Origin: Salegentibacter salinarum
GTDB lineage: Bacteria; Bacteroidota; Bacteroidia; Flavobacteriales; Flavobacteriaceae
Reading direction: 5' to 3'
NCBI RefSeq assembly: GCF_900168115.1
Contig: NZ_FUZC01000005.1
Location: 62,001 to 126,000, forward strand
DNA length: 64,000 bases
Both the position numbers and the translations under genes were made by a program. Below are positions 55,904 to 64,000 of this stretch, one piece after another. Each line of letters begins with the position of its first letter. Within the stretch, counting starts at the first letter, position 1. Under the pieces are notes generated by a model. It saw only the letters and a list, made by a program, of their open reading frames with translations, had not been told where the DNA came from and made no database searches.

Positions 55904-56809
55904 TTAAAAATATCCTTGTTTTTTTCTGTCTTCCATTGCCGTTTCGGAACGTTTATCATCAGACCGATCCCCTCGTTCTGTTTTACGCATTGCAGAAACT
56001 TCCAGTGCTATTTTTTCAAGGGTATCAGCATCAGATTCTATTCCGCCGGTAATAGTAATATCTCCAAGTGTTCTAAACCTGATTTTCTTTTTTTCAACTT
56101 TTTCACCCTCTTCCAGTTTTAGATATTCGGAAACGGGAATCCAGGAATTACTTCTAAAAACTACTTCTCGTTCGTGAGCATAGTACAGTGAAGGTATACT
56201 GATATTTTCTCTCTTTATATAATTCCACACATCCATTTCGGTCCAGTTGCTTATAGGAAATGCCCTAAAATGTTCCCCTTCAAAATGTTTTCCATTTAGC
56301 AAGTTCCAAAGTTCAGGTCGCTGATTTTTAGGATCCCACTGTCCAAAATCATCGCGGTGACTAAAAAAGCGTTCTTTAGCCCGTGCTTTTTCTTCATCAC
56401 GTCTTCCTCCACCAATGGCGCAGTCTACTTTATTAGTTTCAATTGCGTCAAGTAAAGTGGTAATTTGAAGTGCATTTCGGGTAGCATTTTTACCTTTTTC
56501 TTCGGCTACTCTTCCCTGGTCTATTGAATCCTGTACAGAACCCACAATTAATTTTACGCCAAGCTTTTCAACCAAATCGTTTCGGAACTGGATGGTTTCA
56601 GGGAAATTATGCCCGGTATCTACATGCATTAATGCAAAAGGGATTTTGCTTGGGTAAAAAGCTTTTTTTGCTAAATGGGTTACCAGAATAGAATCTTTTC
56701 CTCCGGAAAACAGGATTACAGGATTCTCAAACTGCGCCCAAACCTCTCTTAATATATAGATGGCTTCCGACTCTAACTCGTCTAAATAATTTAAATAATA
56801 TTTGCTCAT
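55904..56809 (-). CDS. cysD: Sulfate adenylyltransferase catalytic subunit
   Basis: 301 residues. VILFSGGKDSILVTHLAKKA contains the PP-loop SGGKDS (residues 35-40); IGGGRRDEEKARAKERFFS and FPISNWTEMDVWNYI are typical CysD segments. It adenylates sulfate to APS. It overlaps cysC by 4 bases (ATGA), and cysN follows 66 bases later. Confidence 0.96.
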   Translation of the reverse strand: MSKYYLNYLDELESEAIYILREVWAQFENPVILFSGGKDSILVTHLAKKAFYPSKIPFALMHVDTGHNFPETIQFRNDLVEKLGVKLIVGSVQDSIDQGRVAEEKGKNATRNALQITTLLDAIETNKVDCAIGGGRRDEEKARAKERFFSHRDDFGQWDPKNQRPELWNLLNGKHFEGEHFRAFPISNWTEMDVWNYIKRENISIPSLYYAHEREVVFRSNSWIPVSEYLKLEEGEKVEKKKIRFRTLGDITITGGIESDADTLEKIALEVSAMRKTERGDRSDDKRSETAMEDRKKQGYF

Positions 56810-57405
56810 GTTACTGAAATTTTCAGTTTATCTTCAAGGTGTAAAACTATCCTTTTTAATGCATCTTCCAAATTTTCTTCTTCTGTTTTTATTTCTAAAT
56901 CAGGGTTTTCTGGCTTTTCATAAGGAGCATCAATCCCCGTAAAATTTTTAATTTCTCCCGCCCGGGCTTTTTTATACAATCCTTTTACATCTCTACGTTC
57001 ACATTCATCCAGTGAAGTGTTCACAAAAACCTCTATAAAATTTTGTCTCCCGATAGTTTTTTTTAGGTATTCTCTATCCTTTTTTAAAGGTGAAATAAAC
57101 GAAGCTATAACTACAGTCCCAGATTCTATAAAAAGTTTAGCTACTTCAGCTATTCTTCGCAGGTTCTCTTTTCGATCATCGGCTGAGAATCTCAAGTCTT
57201 TATTTAATCCAGATCTTATGTTATCACCATCTAGAGAAAAAGTTTTAATCCCGGTTTCAAATAATTTTTTTTCCACCAGGTTAGCGAGAGTAGATTTTCC
57301 TGATCCCGAGAGACCAGTAAACCATACCACAAAAGAATTATGACCATTCAATTTGTTTCGCTCCTCTTTATCAATATGAAAGTTTTGCGGGATTATATTT
57401 TCCAT
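56806..57405 (-). CDS. cysC: Adenylylsulfate kinase
   Basis: About 200 residues. VWFTGLSGSGKSTLANLVE holds the P-loop (residues 31-39); LDGDNIRSGLNKDLRFS and ENLRRIAEVAKLF are standard APS-kinase segments, and the metal/substrate loop ends in PYEKPENPDLEI. It phosphorylates APS to PAPS, the donor for the sulfotransferases. The preferred start is ATG 57405; the TTG at 57411 is less likely. Confidence 0.96.
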   Translation of the reverse strand: MENIIPQNFHIDKEERNKLNGHNSFVVWFTGLSGSGKSTLANLVEKKLFETGIKTFSLDGDNIRSGLNKDLRFSADDRKENLRRIAEVAKLFIESGTVVIASFISPLKKDREYLKKTIGRQNFIEVFVNTSLDECERRDVKGLYKKARAGEIKNFTGIDAPYEKPENPDLEIKTEEENLEDALKRIVLHLEDKLKISVT

Positions 57406-57424
57406 AATCAAAATTATTGATATA

Positions 57425-57859
57425 CTATGTTTCTCTTTTTTCTCTTCGTCTTTTCTCTAAACCAAAATCTATTTTATACCAAGCTCTTTCGTGAAAATAA
57501 TATAAAATCATTTTAGTAACTACTTCTGCCGCTCCAACTTGCAAGCCAATCATTGGATCTCCAGAGATAAGCCACGCTAAAATCATGGTATCTATAGTTC
57601 CTACAACCCGCCAGGTTACCGTTTTGGCGATATGCCGTTTCTTACTATCACCATTTTTAGTTACTCCTGCTCTAATTTTAAACCAAATTCTTTCGTGGAC
57701 ATAATAAAATAACATTTTAGTAACTACTTCTGCTAAACCAATTTGCATTCCCGTATAGGGATCTCCCGAAATTAACCAGGATAGCAAAATTGTATCTATG
57801 GTACCTATAATCCTCCAGGTTATGGATTTGGCAATATGTCGCTTATAACTCTTATCCAA
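57425..57859 (-). CDS. Tandem DUF2061 membrane protein
   Basis: 144 residues made of two copies of one ~57-residue unit (6-62 and 74-130) that agree at 40 of 57 positions; each unit reads KRHIAK...TWR..GTIDT...WLISGDP...AEVVTKM..YY.HER.W. Each has two hydrophobic segments, so about four membrane helices in all. DUF2061 is often encoded beside APS kinase genes, as here (14 bases from the cysC end of the operon, overlapping cysQ). Function is unknown; a sulfate or PAPS-related membrane role is guesswork. The only available start is TTG 57859, inside the cysQ end (TTGGATAA). Confidence 0.82.
   Translation of the reverse strand: MDKSYKRHIAKSITWRIIGTIDTILLSWLISGDPYTGMQIGLAEVVTKMLFYYVHERIWFKIRAGVTKNGDSKKRHIAKTVTWRVVGTIDTMILAWLISGDPMIGLQVGAAEVVTKMILYYFHERAWYKIDFGLEKRRREKRET
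57470..57844 (-). repeat. Internal tandem duplication within the DUF2061 gene
   Basis: Two direct copies, coding for residues 6-62 (57674-57844) and 74-130 (57470-57640), separated by a short linker. The copies agree at 40 of 57 residues, so the duplication is not very recent. Confidence 0.85.
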
Positions 57860-58649
57860 GGTTGGATACTAAAAAATAATTATTTAGTAAGTTTTTGCGA
57901 TTGTATTCCATAGACGTGCCTGTTTGTTTATCAATCACTTCCAACCCAACCGCATTACAGATAGCCTGGCCTGCAGCAGTATCCCACTCCATTGTAGGAG
58001 CATATCGGGGATAAACATCTGCTTTTCCTTCAGCAACGAGACAAAATTTCAAAGAACTTCCTTTTGAAACTATCTCCACTTCTTTGTTAAATTGAGTTTT
58101 TAAAATCTCAATATAGTCCAGTGTTGCCTGATTCATATGGGAGCGACTTCCGACAACCTTTATTTTTTCTCCAACGGACGTAGGATGAATTTCCCGAAAA
58201 TCAGACTGTCGAAATTCAAATTTTTCCTCCTTAATAACACCTTTAAAACTTTTCTTATTCAGCACATCTCCAAAGTAAAGTTCGTTCTTGGCAGGGACAT
58301 AGATTACCCCAAAGACAGGCTTATTATTATCTATAAGAGCTATATTCACAGTAAACTCGTCATTTTTTTTTATAAACTCTTTGGTGCCATCTAATGGATC
58401 TACAATCCAGCAATTCCTCCATTTCTTTCTTTCAGAAAAATCAAGCTGCTTATTCTCCTCACTGATAATAGGAATATCGGTTGGTAATAGGTATTTATTT
58501 ATAATATCATTCGCTTTTTTATCAGCTATTGTTAAGGGTGAATCATCCTCCTTATTCTCAATCTGAAAATCATTATCATTATAAATTTCCATGATTTTTT
58601 TTCCACCTTCAATTGCTGCTGCTATAGCTATATTAAATATTTCTTTCAT
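57852..58649 (-). CDS. cysQ: 3'(2'),5'-bisphosphate nucleotidase
   Basis: 265 residues of the inositol-monophosphatase fold. IVDPLDGTKEFIKKNDEF (DPLDGTKEF at 84-92) is the metal site, and MEWDTAAGQAI is the second conserved motif. It hydrolyses PAP, the product left by sulfotransferases, to AMP, preventing product inhibition. It belongs with PAPS synthesis and overlaps the DUF2061 gene by 8 bases. Confidence 0.93.
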   Translation of the reverse strand: MKEIFNIAIAAAIEGGKKIMEIYNDNDFQIENKEDDSPLTIADKKANDIINKYLLPTDIPIISEENKQLDFSERKKWRNCWIVDPLDGTKEFIKKNDEFTVNIALIDNNKPVFGVIYVPAKNELYFGDVLNKKSFKGVIKEEKFEFRQSDFREIHPTSVGEKIKVVGSRSHMNQATLDYIEILKTQFNKEVEIVSKGSSLKFCLVAEGKADVYPRYAPTMEWDTAAGQAICNAVGLEVIDKQTGTSMEYNRKNLLNNYFLVSNLG

Positions 58650-58700
58650 GCAAGACCTGAATTAACTTTAAAAAATGAGAGAATACTAACAGGTATATTA

Positions 58701-60095
58701 TTAACTTCCTATAGCATAAAATTCAAACCCAATGGCCTCCTTTGTTTCTCTTTGCAATAATCTTCTCCCGTCAAACAGAAAAGCCGGTTTTAGCATTTCA
58801 TCATATACTTTTTGCCAGTCTAAATCCTTAAACTCATCCCATTCCGTTAATATCGCTACGGCGTGAGAATCCTTTGTGGCTTCGTATGGGGTGTTAACCA
58901 CTTTTGCCCTGGCGCGGTTTTCCTCAGAAGAACGGGAGTTCAGATAATCAAGATCTGTATAGATTTGCTCGGTGCTAACCTTAGGATCGTAAACCACAAT
59001 TTCTGCCTGTTCGTTTAAGAGATAATCGGCCACATAAATTGCGGCAGATTCGCGGGTATCATTGGTATCCTTTTTAAAGGCCCATCCTAATAAGGCAATC
59101 TTCTTACCTGAAACTGTATTAAAAAGGGTTTGCACAATTTTTGCAGCAAATCTTCTCTTTTGATGATCATTCATTAGTATCACCTGTTCCCAATAATCAG
59201 CAACTTCATGTAATCCAAAAGATTTGGAAATATACACAAGATTTAAAATATCCTTCTGAAAACAAGAACCGCCAAAACCTACAGACGATTTTAAGAATTT
59301 TGATCCTATCCTGGAATCCATTCCAACGGCCTTTGATACTTCATTCACATCTGCTCCGGTTTTCTCGCATAATTCACTCATCGCATTAATACTTGAAACC
59401 CTTTGAGCTAAAAAAGCATTCGCCGTTAATTTAGAAAGTTCTGATGACCATACGTTAGTAGTTAATAACCTCTCCCGAGGCACCCAATGGGCGTAAACAT
59501 CTACTAAAGCTTCTACAGCCTCCTTTCCTACAGGGGTCTCGATATCTCCACCTATAAGTACCCTATCAGGATTCATAAGATCATCAACCGCCGTTCCTTC
59601 AGCTAAAAACTCAGGATTGGAGAGAATCTGATAATTAACTCCGTTTCCGGTATTATCCAAAATATTCTTTAAAGCTTCTGCAGTACGAACCGGTAAAGTA
59701 GACTTCTCTACTACAATTTTATCATCTTTAGAAACCCTAGCGATTTGCCTCGCACAAAGTTCGATAAACTTAAGGTCGGCAGCCATACCTTTTCCTATAC
59801 CATAGGTTTTGGTAGGGGTATTAACTGAAATAAATATCATATCAGCTTTATCAATCGCAGCATCAACATCGGTAGAAAAGAATAAATTTCTACCACGAGC
59901 TTCCTGAACCACCGCCGATAAGCCGGGTTCATAAATTGGGATATTTTCTACATCCTCATCATTCCAGGCTGCGATTCTTTGATCGTTGATATCTACAACG
60001 GTAACATTAATTTCCGGACATTTTTGAGCGATAACTGCCATTGTGGGTCCTCCTACGTAACCTGCGCCGATGCAGCAAATATTTTTTATTTTCAT
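58701..60095 (-). CDS. ugd: UDP-glucose 6-dehydrogenase (eukaryote-like form)
   Basis: 464 residues. [18 protein letters not shown] (residues 8-25) is the NAD-binding loop; the catalytic Cys is in [12 protein letters not shown] near 276. The length and the GAGYVGGPT opening resemble the UGDH branch found in eukaryotes and some bacteria. It makes UDP-glucuronic acid, a building block for acidic polysaccharides. It lies 51 bases upstream of cysQ and 89 bases downstream of a second sugar-dehydrogenase gene. Confidence 0.92.
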   Translation of the reverse strand: MKIKNICCIGAGYVGGPTMAVIAQKCPEINVTVVDINDQRIAAWNDEDVENIPIYEPGLSAVVQEARGRNLFFSTDVDAAIDKADMIFISVNTPTKTYGIGKGMAADLKFIELCARQIARVSKDDKIVVEKSTLPVRTAEALKNILDNTGNGVNYQILSNPEFLAEGTAVDDLMNPDRVLIGGDIETPVGKEAVEALVDVYAHWVPRERLLTTNVWSSELSKLTANAFLAQRVSSINAMSELCEKTGADVNEVSKAVGMDSRIGSKFLKSSVGFGGSCFQKDILNLVYISKSFGLHEVADYWEQVILMNDHQKRRFAAKIVQTLFNTVSGKKIALLGWAFKKDTNDTRESAAIYVADYLLNEQAEIVVYDPKVSTEQIYTDLDYLNSRSSEENRARAKVVNTPYEATKDSHAVAILTEWDEFKDLDWQKVYDEMLKPAFLFDGRRLLQRETKEAIGFEFYAIGS

Positions 60096-60184
60096 GTAAG
60101 TTAAGCTTCAATTTTATCCTTAACGGATTTAATAGATTATAATTAGTTTACCTAATCAGTTTTAGGATTTAAAATAATATCTAA

Positions 60185-61471
60185 TTAAAGTTTTTTATCA
60201 CACCTATCCCCAAGCACTCCTTTTACATCATAAATAACAGTATTTCCATTCTTCAATTGATCAAGGTCCATTTCAAGAAATTCACTATGCGCCACTGCTA
60301 AAACAACGGCATCATATTTCTCCCCTGGTAGCTCTCTTACCGTTTTTAGCCCGTATTCATGATTTACTTCTTCCGGATTCGCAAGCGGATCATAGATCGT
60401 AACATTAGTACCATATTCTTTAAGGTTCTTAATTACATCTACCACTTTAGTATTTCTAACATCCGGACAATTTTCTTTAAAGGTGATGCCCATTATAAGG
60501 ATATTAGCACCTTTTACTTTCTGATCATTTTGCAACATTAATTTCACGACTTCTGAAGCTACATATTGCCCCATAGAATCGTTCATCCTCCTACCGGCTA
60601 GAATAATTTCGGGATGGTAACCAATCTCCTGGGCCTTTTGAGCAAGATAATATGGATCTACACCAATACAATGCCCACCAACCAAACCAGGTTTAAAGGG
60701 AAGGAAATTCCATTTTGTTGCCGCGGCTTCTAAAACATCCTGTGTATCTATCCCCATCATATTGAAAATCTTTGCCAACTCATTTACGAAAGCAATATTG
60801 ATATCTCTTTGAGAATTCTCAATAACTTTTGCAGCTTCGGCAACTTTAATAGTGGGTGCTAAATGAGTGCCAGCGGTAATAACTTCGGCATAAAGTGCGT
60901 CAACCTTCTTTCCGATTTCCGGAGTAGAGCCTGCCGTTACTTTTAAGATCTTATCTACCGTATGTTCTTTGTCTCCCGGATTGATTCTTTCAGGTGAATA
61001 ACCTACAAAGAAATCTTTGTTAAAAGTAAGTCCGCTATGCTTTTCCAGTACGGGTACGCACTCATCTTCGGTAACACCGGGATAAACAGTCGATTCGTAA
61101 ATTACTATATCTCCTTTTTTCAGGACTTTAGCAACGGTTTCGCTACTTTTATAAAGCGGAGTAAGATCGGGGCGATTATTTTTATCTACCGGGGTTGGAA
61201 CTGTAATAATATAATAATTACAATCTAAAATATCTTCTAAATCAGCCGAGCAAAATAAACCCTTGCCGTTTTTAAAGCCATCTTTCTGAACCAAAGCTGA
61301 TTGAAGCACATCATCTTCTACCTCTAAAGTAGAATCATGCCCACTCATTAACTCTTTTACTCTTGCTTTATTTATATCAAACCCAATTACCGGATATTTA
61401 GTGGCGAATAATCTTGCCAAAGGTAATCCTACATATCCAAGGCCAATAACAGCTAATTTTTTATTTTTCAT
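60185..61471 (-). CDS. tviB: UDP-N-acetylhexosamine 6-dehydrogenase (WbpA/TviB/VipA type)
   Basis: 428 residues. [18 protein letters not shown] (residues 8-25) binds NAD, and [19 protein letters not shown] carries the catalytic Cys near residue 265. The opening and the HCIGVDPYY motif fit the UDP-GlcNAc/GalNAc dehydrogenases that give the uronic acid. Its neighbour at 62205-63200 is the matching C4 epimerase, as in tviB-tviC or wbpO-wbpP. The gene name is by analogy. Confidence 0.88.
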   Translation of the reverse strand: MKNKKLAVIGLGYVGLPLARLFATKYPVIGFDINKARVKELMSGHDSTLEVEDDVLQSALVQKDGFKNGKGLFCSADLEDILDCNYYIITVPTPVDKNNRPDLTPLYKSSETVAKVLKKGDIVIYESTVYPGVTEDECVPVLEKHSGLTFNKDFFVGYSPERINPGDKEHTVDKILKVTAGSTPEIGKKVDALYAEVITAGTHLAPTIKVAEAAKVIENSQRDINIAFVNELAKIFNMMGIDTQDVLEAAATKWNFLPFKPGLVGGHCIGVDPYYLAQKAQEIGYHPEIILAGRRMNDSMGQYVASEVVKLMLQNDQKVKGANILIMGITFKENCPDVRNTKVVDVIKNLKEYGTNVTIYDPLANPEEVNHEYGLKTVRELPGEKYDAVVLAVAHSEFLEMDLDQLKNGNTVIYDVKGVLGDRCDKKL

Positions 61472-61480
61472 TACTAAAGT

Positions 61481-62200
61481 TTAATTCTTTTTCCAAAGAT
61501 GGTAGACGAATTGAGGTTCTTGTGGAATCAACCCAAAACGTTCAAATACCTTTAATGCTTTTGTATTTAATTGTTGAGTTCCGCTATAAAAAAAATTACA
61601 GCCTCTCTCCTGGAGTACATACATCATAGCTCTTAATAACGCAAAGGAAATACCTTTGCCTTCAAATTCGGGATAAACTGCCAAAAGACCTCCAAATCCA
61701 CTTTCCCCTTCTATTTTAAAAGTTATCATACCTACTATTTCGTTATCAATTTTATAAATTAAAACTGGTTCTTTATTTAACAAGGAATTTTCGATCCAAC
61801 TTTTAAAAACACCTTCACAGGAACTTTTTGGAATTTTCTTATCCTTACCAAACCGCCCTTTTAAACCAGCCAAAACAGCAAGCTCCTTTAAAGATTCATT
61901 AACATTATCTTCATTATAAAAACTGATTTTAGGATGAAAATCAAATTTCCTATTTAATTTCATTATCAAAGGGATGCGCGTAACAATATGATCAAAAGAA
62001 TAATGCTTATTAAATTTCAAAACATCAATTGGCTTACTAGAATAACAATAAATTAGGTGAACATTCTCTTGTTTTAAATGCCAAAAAAAATCTTCAGGAT
62101 CTGTTGTTTTATTCTTAAAAACCTGCTCTTCTATTTTAGCGACTTTAAACCCAAAAAAATCAGAATCCCATTTTAATATTTCATAATTCCCCATCATCAC
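61481..62200 (-). CDS. GNAT-family acetyltransferase (WecD-like)
   Basis: About 240 residues. The N-terminus ILKWDSDFFGFKVAKIEE resembles WecD (TDP-fucosamine acetyltransferase) and related GNAT proteins; VYPEFEGKGISFALLRAMM is the acetyl-CoA motif. It may acetylate a sugar amine in the uronic-acid or other precursor path. The frame opens GTG-ATG-ATG (62200, 62197, 62194), so the start is uncertain by two codons. It sits between the epimerase and dehydrogenase genes. Confidence 0.78.
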   Translation of the reverse strand: MMMGNYEILKWDSDFFGFKVAKIEEQVFKNKTTDPEDFFWHLKQENVHLIYCYSSKPIDVLKFNKHYSFDHIVTRIPLIMKLNRKFDFHPKISFYNEDNVNESLKELAVLAGLKGRFGKDKKIPKSSCEGVFKSWIENSLLNKEPVLIYKIDNEIVGMITFKIEGESGFGGLLAVYPEFEGKGISFALLRAMMYVLQERGCNFFYSGTQQLNTKALKVFERFGLIPQEPQFVYHLWKKN

Positions 62201-62204
62201 TCTG

Positions 62205-63200
62205 CTACCTAAGATTCTCCCAATACCAAGCCACTGCTTCTTTTAAACCATCATCAATTCGATGGCTTGGCTCGTAACCCAATAATTCTTTAGCCTTCTC
62301 AACCGAAGCTAAAGAATGTGGAATATCCCCTGCTCTGTTAGACCCATGTTTTACTTCAACAGCCGAAATTTTAGTATCAAATTCAGAAAGATGTTTTTTC
62401 AGCAATTGAGTTAATTCAACTAAATTAGTTCTGTCTCCTACAGCTGTATTATAAATCTCATTTACCGCATCTTCATTTCCTGTGGTAAGAGCTAGTAAAT
62501 TCATTTGAATTACATTGTCTATATAGGTGAAATCACGGGAATAAGTTCCGTCGCCATTAATCACCGGACTTTCATGTTTCATAAACTGCATCACAAACTT
62601 TGGAATAACAGCTGCATATGCTCCATTTGGGTCCTGTTTTCTTCCGAAAACATTAAAATATCTTAAACCAATAGTATCTAATTGATAAGCATCCTGAAAA
62701 ATATCAGCATAGAGCTCATTTACATATTTGGTAATTGCGTAAGGAGACAGCGGTTTTCCGATTTCATTTTCAACTTTTGGTAGTTTTTGAGAATCTCCAT
62801 AAGTGGAAGAACTCGCGGCGTATACAAAACGCTTTACTCCGGCATCCCGCGCCGCAACAAGCATATTTAAAAACCCGGAGATATTGACTTCATTACTGGT
62901 TATAGGATCGGCAAGCGAACGTGGCACGGAACCTAAAGCAGCCTCATGTAAAACATAATCCACCCCTTCACACGCTTTGTGACAAGTTTCGAGATTCCGT
63001 ATATCTCCTTCTATTAACATAAAATTTTTGTGCCTTTTAAAAGCATCAAGATTATGTTTATATCCCGTAGCAAAGTTATCTAAACAAACCACCTCAGCAT
63101 TTAAATTTATCAAGGTTTCACATAGGTTGGAACCTATAAAACCCGCGCCTCCGGTCACTAATATTTTTTTATTTTCTAATCTCTGTTGAAATTCAGTCAT
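62205..63200 (-). CDS. tviC: UDP-N-acetylglucosamine 4-epimerase (WbpP/TviC type)
   Basis: 331 residues, extended SDR. KKILVTGGAGFIGSNLCE (NAD loop), SSSTYGDSQ and YAITKYVNELYAD (YxxxK) are the family motifs; PRSLADP and GLRYFNVFGRKQDPNG are typical of the UDP-HexNAc epimerases. It interconverts UDP-GlcNAc and UDP-GalNAc or their uronic acids. It is the first gene after the promoter box at 63232-63239 and probably starts the whole minus-strand unit down to cysN. Confidence 0.88.
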   Translation of the reverse strand: MTEFQQRLENKKILVTGGAGFIGSNLCETLINLNAEVVCLDNFATGYKHNLDAFKRHKNFMLIEGDIRNLETCHKACEGVDYVLHEAALGSVPRSLADPITSNEVNISGFLNMLVAARDAGVKRFVYAASSSTYGDSQKLPKVENEIGKPLSPYAITKYVNELYADIFQDAYQLDTIGLRYFNVFGRKQDPNGAYAAVIPKFVMQFMKHESPVINGDGTYSRDFTYIDNVIQMNLLALTTGNEDAVNEIYNTAVGDRTNLVELTQLLKKHLSEFDTKISAVEVKHGSNRAGDIPHSLASVEKAKELLGYEPSHRIDDGLKEAVAWYWENLR

Positions 63201-63231
63201 TTGAGAAATTAAATTACCTTTTTATCGGCCG

Positions 63232-63239
63232 CAAAGATA
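63232..63239 (-). promoter_or_regulatory. Candidate promoter -7 box (TATCTTTG) for the epimerase-to-cysN operon
   Basis: The minus-strand TATCTTTG is a full match to TAnnTTTG. The start site would fall near 63225, giving a leader of about 25 bases before the ATG at 63200. The upstream TTTAG (complement of about 63262-63266) may serve as -33. Confidence 0.5.
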
Positions 63240-63485
63240 GAATTTCTTTATGAGGCTATTGCTAAAGAAACCTTAAAGCTTTAAAAACGTTAAGAATCCT
63301 TTTAACTTTGGTGAGATCAAATTTCATCCTTTTCCAGATACTTTATCTTTGACTAAGGTCTTCACCTTTTATAGAAAAGGTACGTGTTTGTACAATAAAA
63401 AAACCGGAAGTGTTTGGGATAAATTAATCCATGTAGAAAAAAGAAATGAAAAACTGAGAACAGTGAAAGGATTACCTGTCCAAAG

Positions 63486-64000
63486 CTACCTTATCAAACC
63501 CAACAAATACCTCCCATATTCACTTTTCTCTAATTCTGTAGCCAATTCTTGTAATTGATCTTTTCCTATATATTTTTTTCTAAAAGCGATTTCTTCAGGA
63601 CAGGCAATTTTTAAGCCCTGTCTTTTTTCTATGGTTTGTACAAAATTAGAAGCTTCTAACATTGACTCGTGCGTACCGGTATCCAGCCAGGCATAGCCAC
63701 GTCCCATAATCTCAACCTTTAATTCTTTCTGATTTAAATATTCTTGATTGATACTGGTAATTTCTAATTCTCCCCGGGCACTGGGCTCACATTTTTTTGC
63801 AATTTCTATGACTGAATTTGGGTAAAAGTAAAGTCCGGTTACCGCAAAATGACTTTTAGGTTTTTCAGGCTTTTCTTCAATACTAAGAGCATTCCCAGAT
63901 GCATCAAAATCTACAACTCCATAACGCTTAGGATCATTTACATAATAACCAAATACAGTGGCCTGACCGGCTTCTTTGCAGTTTCTTACTGCATTTTCAA
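63486..64000 (-). CDS. rfbA: Glucose-1-phosphate thymidylyltransferase, C-terminal part
   Basis: The frame is open to the right edge, so only the last ~170 residues are seen. [56 protein letters not shown] and [20 protein letters not shown] are characteristic RmlA segments, and the ending fits. RmlA makes dTDP-glucose for dTDP-rhamnose and related deoxysugars. Genes for RmlB/C/D, if present, lie beyond the window. It is 285 bases upstream of the epimerase gene, with the promoter box between. Confidence 0.93.
   Translation of the reverse strand, partial: ENAVRNCKEAGQATVFGYYVNDPKRYGVVDFDASGNALSIEEKPEKPKSHFAVTGLYFYPNSVIEIAKKCEPSARGELEITSINQEYLNQKELKVEIMGRGYAWLDTGTHESMLEASNFVQTIEKRQGLKIACPEEIAFRKKYIGKDQLQELATELEKSEYGRYLLGLIR

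Noticed and set aside
57017-57343. 108-codon plus-strand frame opposite cysC
   Set aside because: Shadow of the APS kinase gene; no family features.
63349-63558. Plus-strand 69-codon frame starting TTG after a TATCTTTG-like box at 63344
   Set aside because: Its second part is antisense to the end of the rfbA-like gene, and the peptide is Lys/Tyr-rich without a pattern. The box overlaps the supposed start, so it cannot serve it as a promoter.
1-64000. CRISPR arrays, tRNA or rRNA genes, insertion sequences, prophage
   Set aside because: No regularly spaced repeats, cloverleaf-like segments, transposase or phage genes were seen on either strand.

Overview
The window looks like a chromosomal segment of a marine-type member of the Flavobacteriaceae (Bacteroidetes), close to Gramella/Salegentibacter/Zunongwangia in style. 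Reasons: A+T-rich DNA, almost no Shine-Dalgarno sequences, TAnnTTTG-type promoter boxes, a fused aspartokinase-homoserine dehydrogenase followed by thrB and thrC, a Bacteroidetes-type Wzi protein, and a bacillosamine-initiated polysaccharide locus. The genus is inferred from protein style and not proven. I see no rRNA, tRNA, CRISPR array, insertion sequence or prophage.

Layout. 1-6.2 kb: the end of a serine carboxypeptidase-like gene, a frameshifted lipoprotein pseudogene, a two-way terminator and the threonine operon (thrA-thrB-thrC, minus strand). 6.2-11.2 kb: a MoxR-type ATPase and its VWA partner, a PAP2 phosphatase and an endonuclease/exonuclease/phosphatase-family membrane protein. 11.2-17.1 kb: signalling genes (a lone receiver, a receiver-PAS protein with a phospho-acceptor helix but no ATPase domain, and a complete PAS histidine kinase), followed by a Wzi-like outer-membrane protein.

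17.2-63.2 kb is one very large surface-polysaccharide locus, nearly all on the minus strand. It begins with the export and control parts (CpsB/YwqE phosphatase on the plus strand, Wzc kinase, Wza). Next come four genes for UDP-N,N'-diacetylbacillosamine synthesis and its transfer to a lipid carrier (PglF/E/D/C-like). Assembly genes follow: eight glycosyltransferases in total, a Wzy-like polymerase, a polysaccharide deacetylase, a GNAT protein, a pyruvyltransferase and a PglK/MsbA-like ABC flippase. No Wzx flippase is visible. Two sets for CMP-activated acidic sugars are embedded: a pseudaminic-acid-type operon (43.9-51.4 kb: PseB, PseC, three extra oxidoreductases, PseF, a double GNAT, PseI), and a second unusual set (36.1-39.7 kb: a DRE-TIM aldolase fusion, a CMP-sugar synthetase, a HAD phosphatase and a GT29-like sialyltransferase).

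51.5-63.2 kb is a sulfation and uronic-acid section: two sulfotransferase-like genes, a PhyH-like dioxygenase, complete PAPS synthesis and PAP recycling (cysN, cysD, cysC, cysQ) with a duplicated-DUF2061 membrane protein, two UDP-sugar 6-dehydrogenases, a GNAT and a UDP-HexNAc epimerase. The 5'-truncated rfbA-like gene runs off the right edge.

Taken together, the locus should build an acidic, probably sulfated capsule or exopolysaccharide that starts on bacillosamine, carries one or two ulosonic acids and uronic acids, and is exported through Wza/Wzc. The least described part is the aldolase/CMP-transferase/HAD/GT29 set, which may be a PEP-independent route to a CMP-ulosonic acid.
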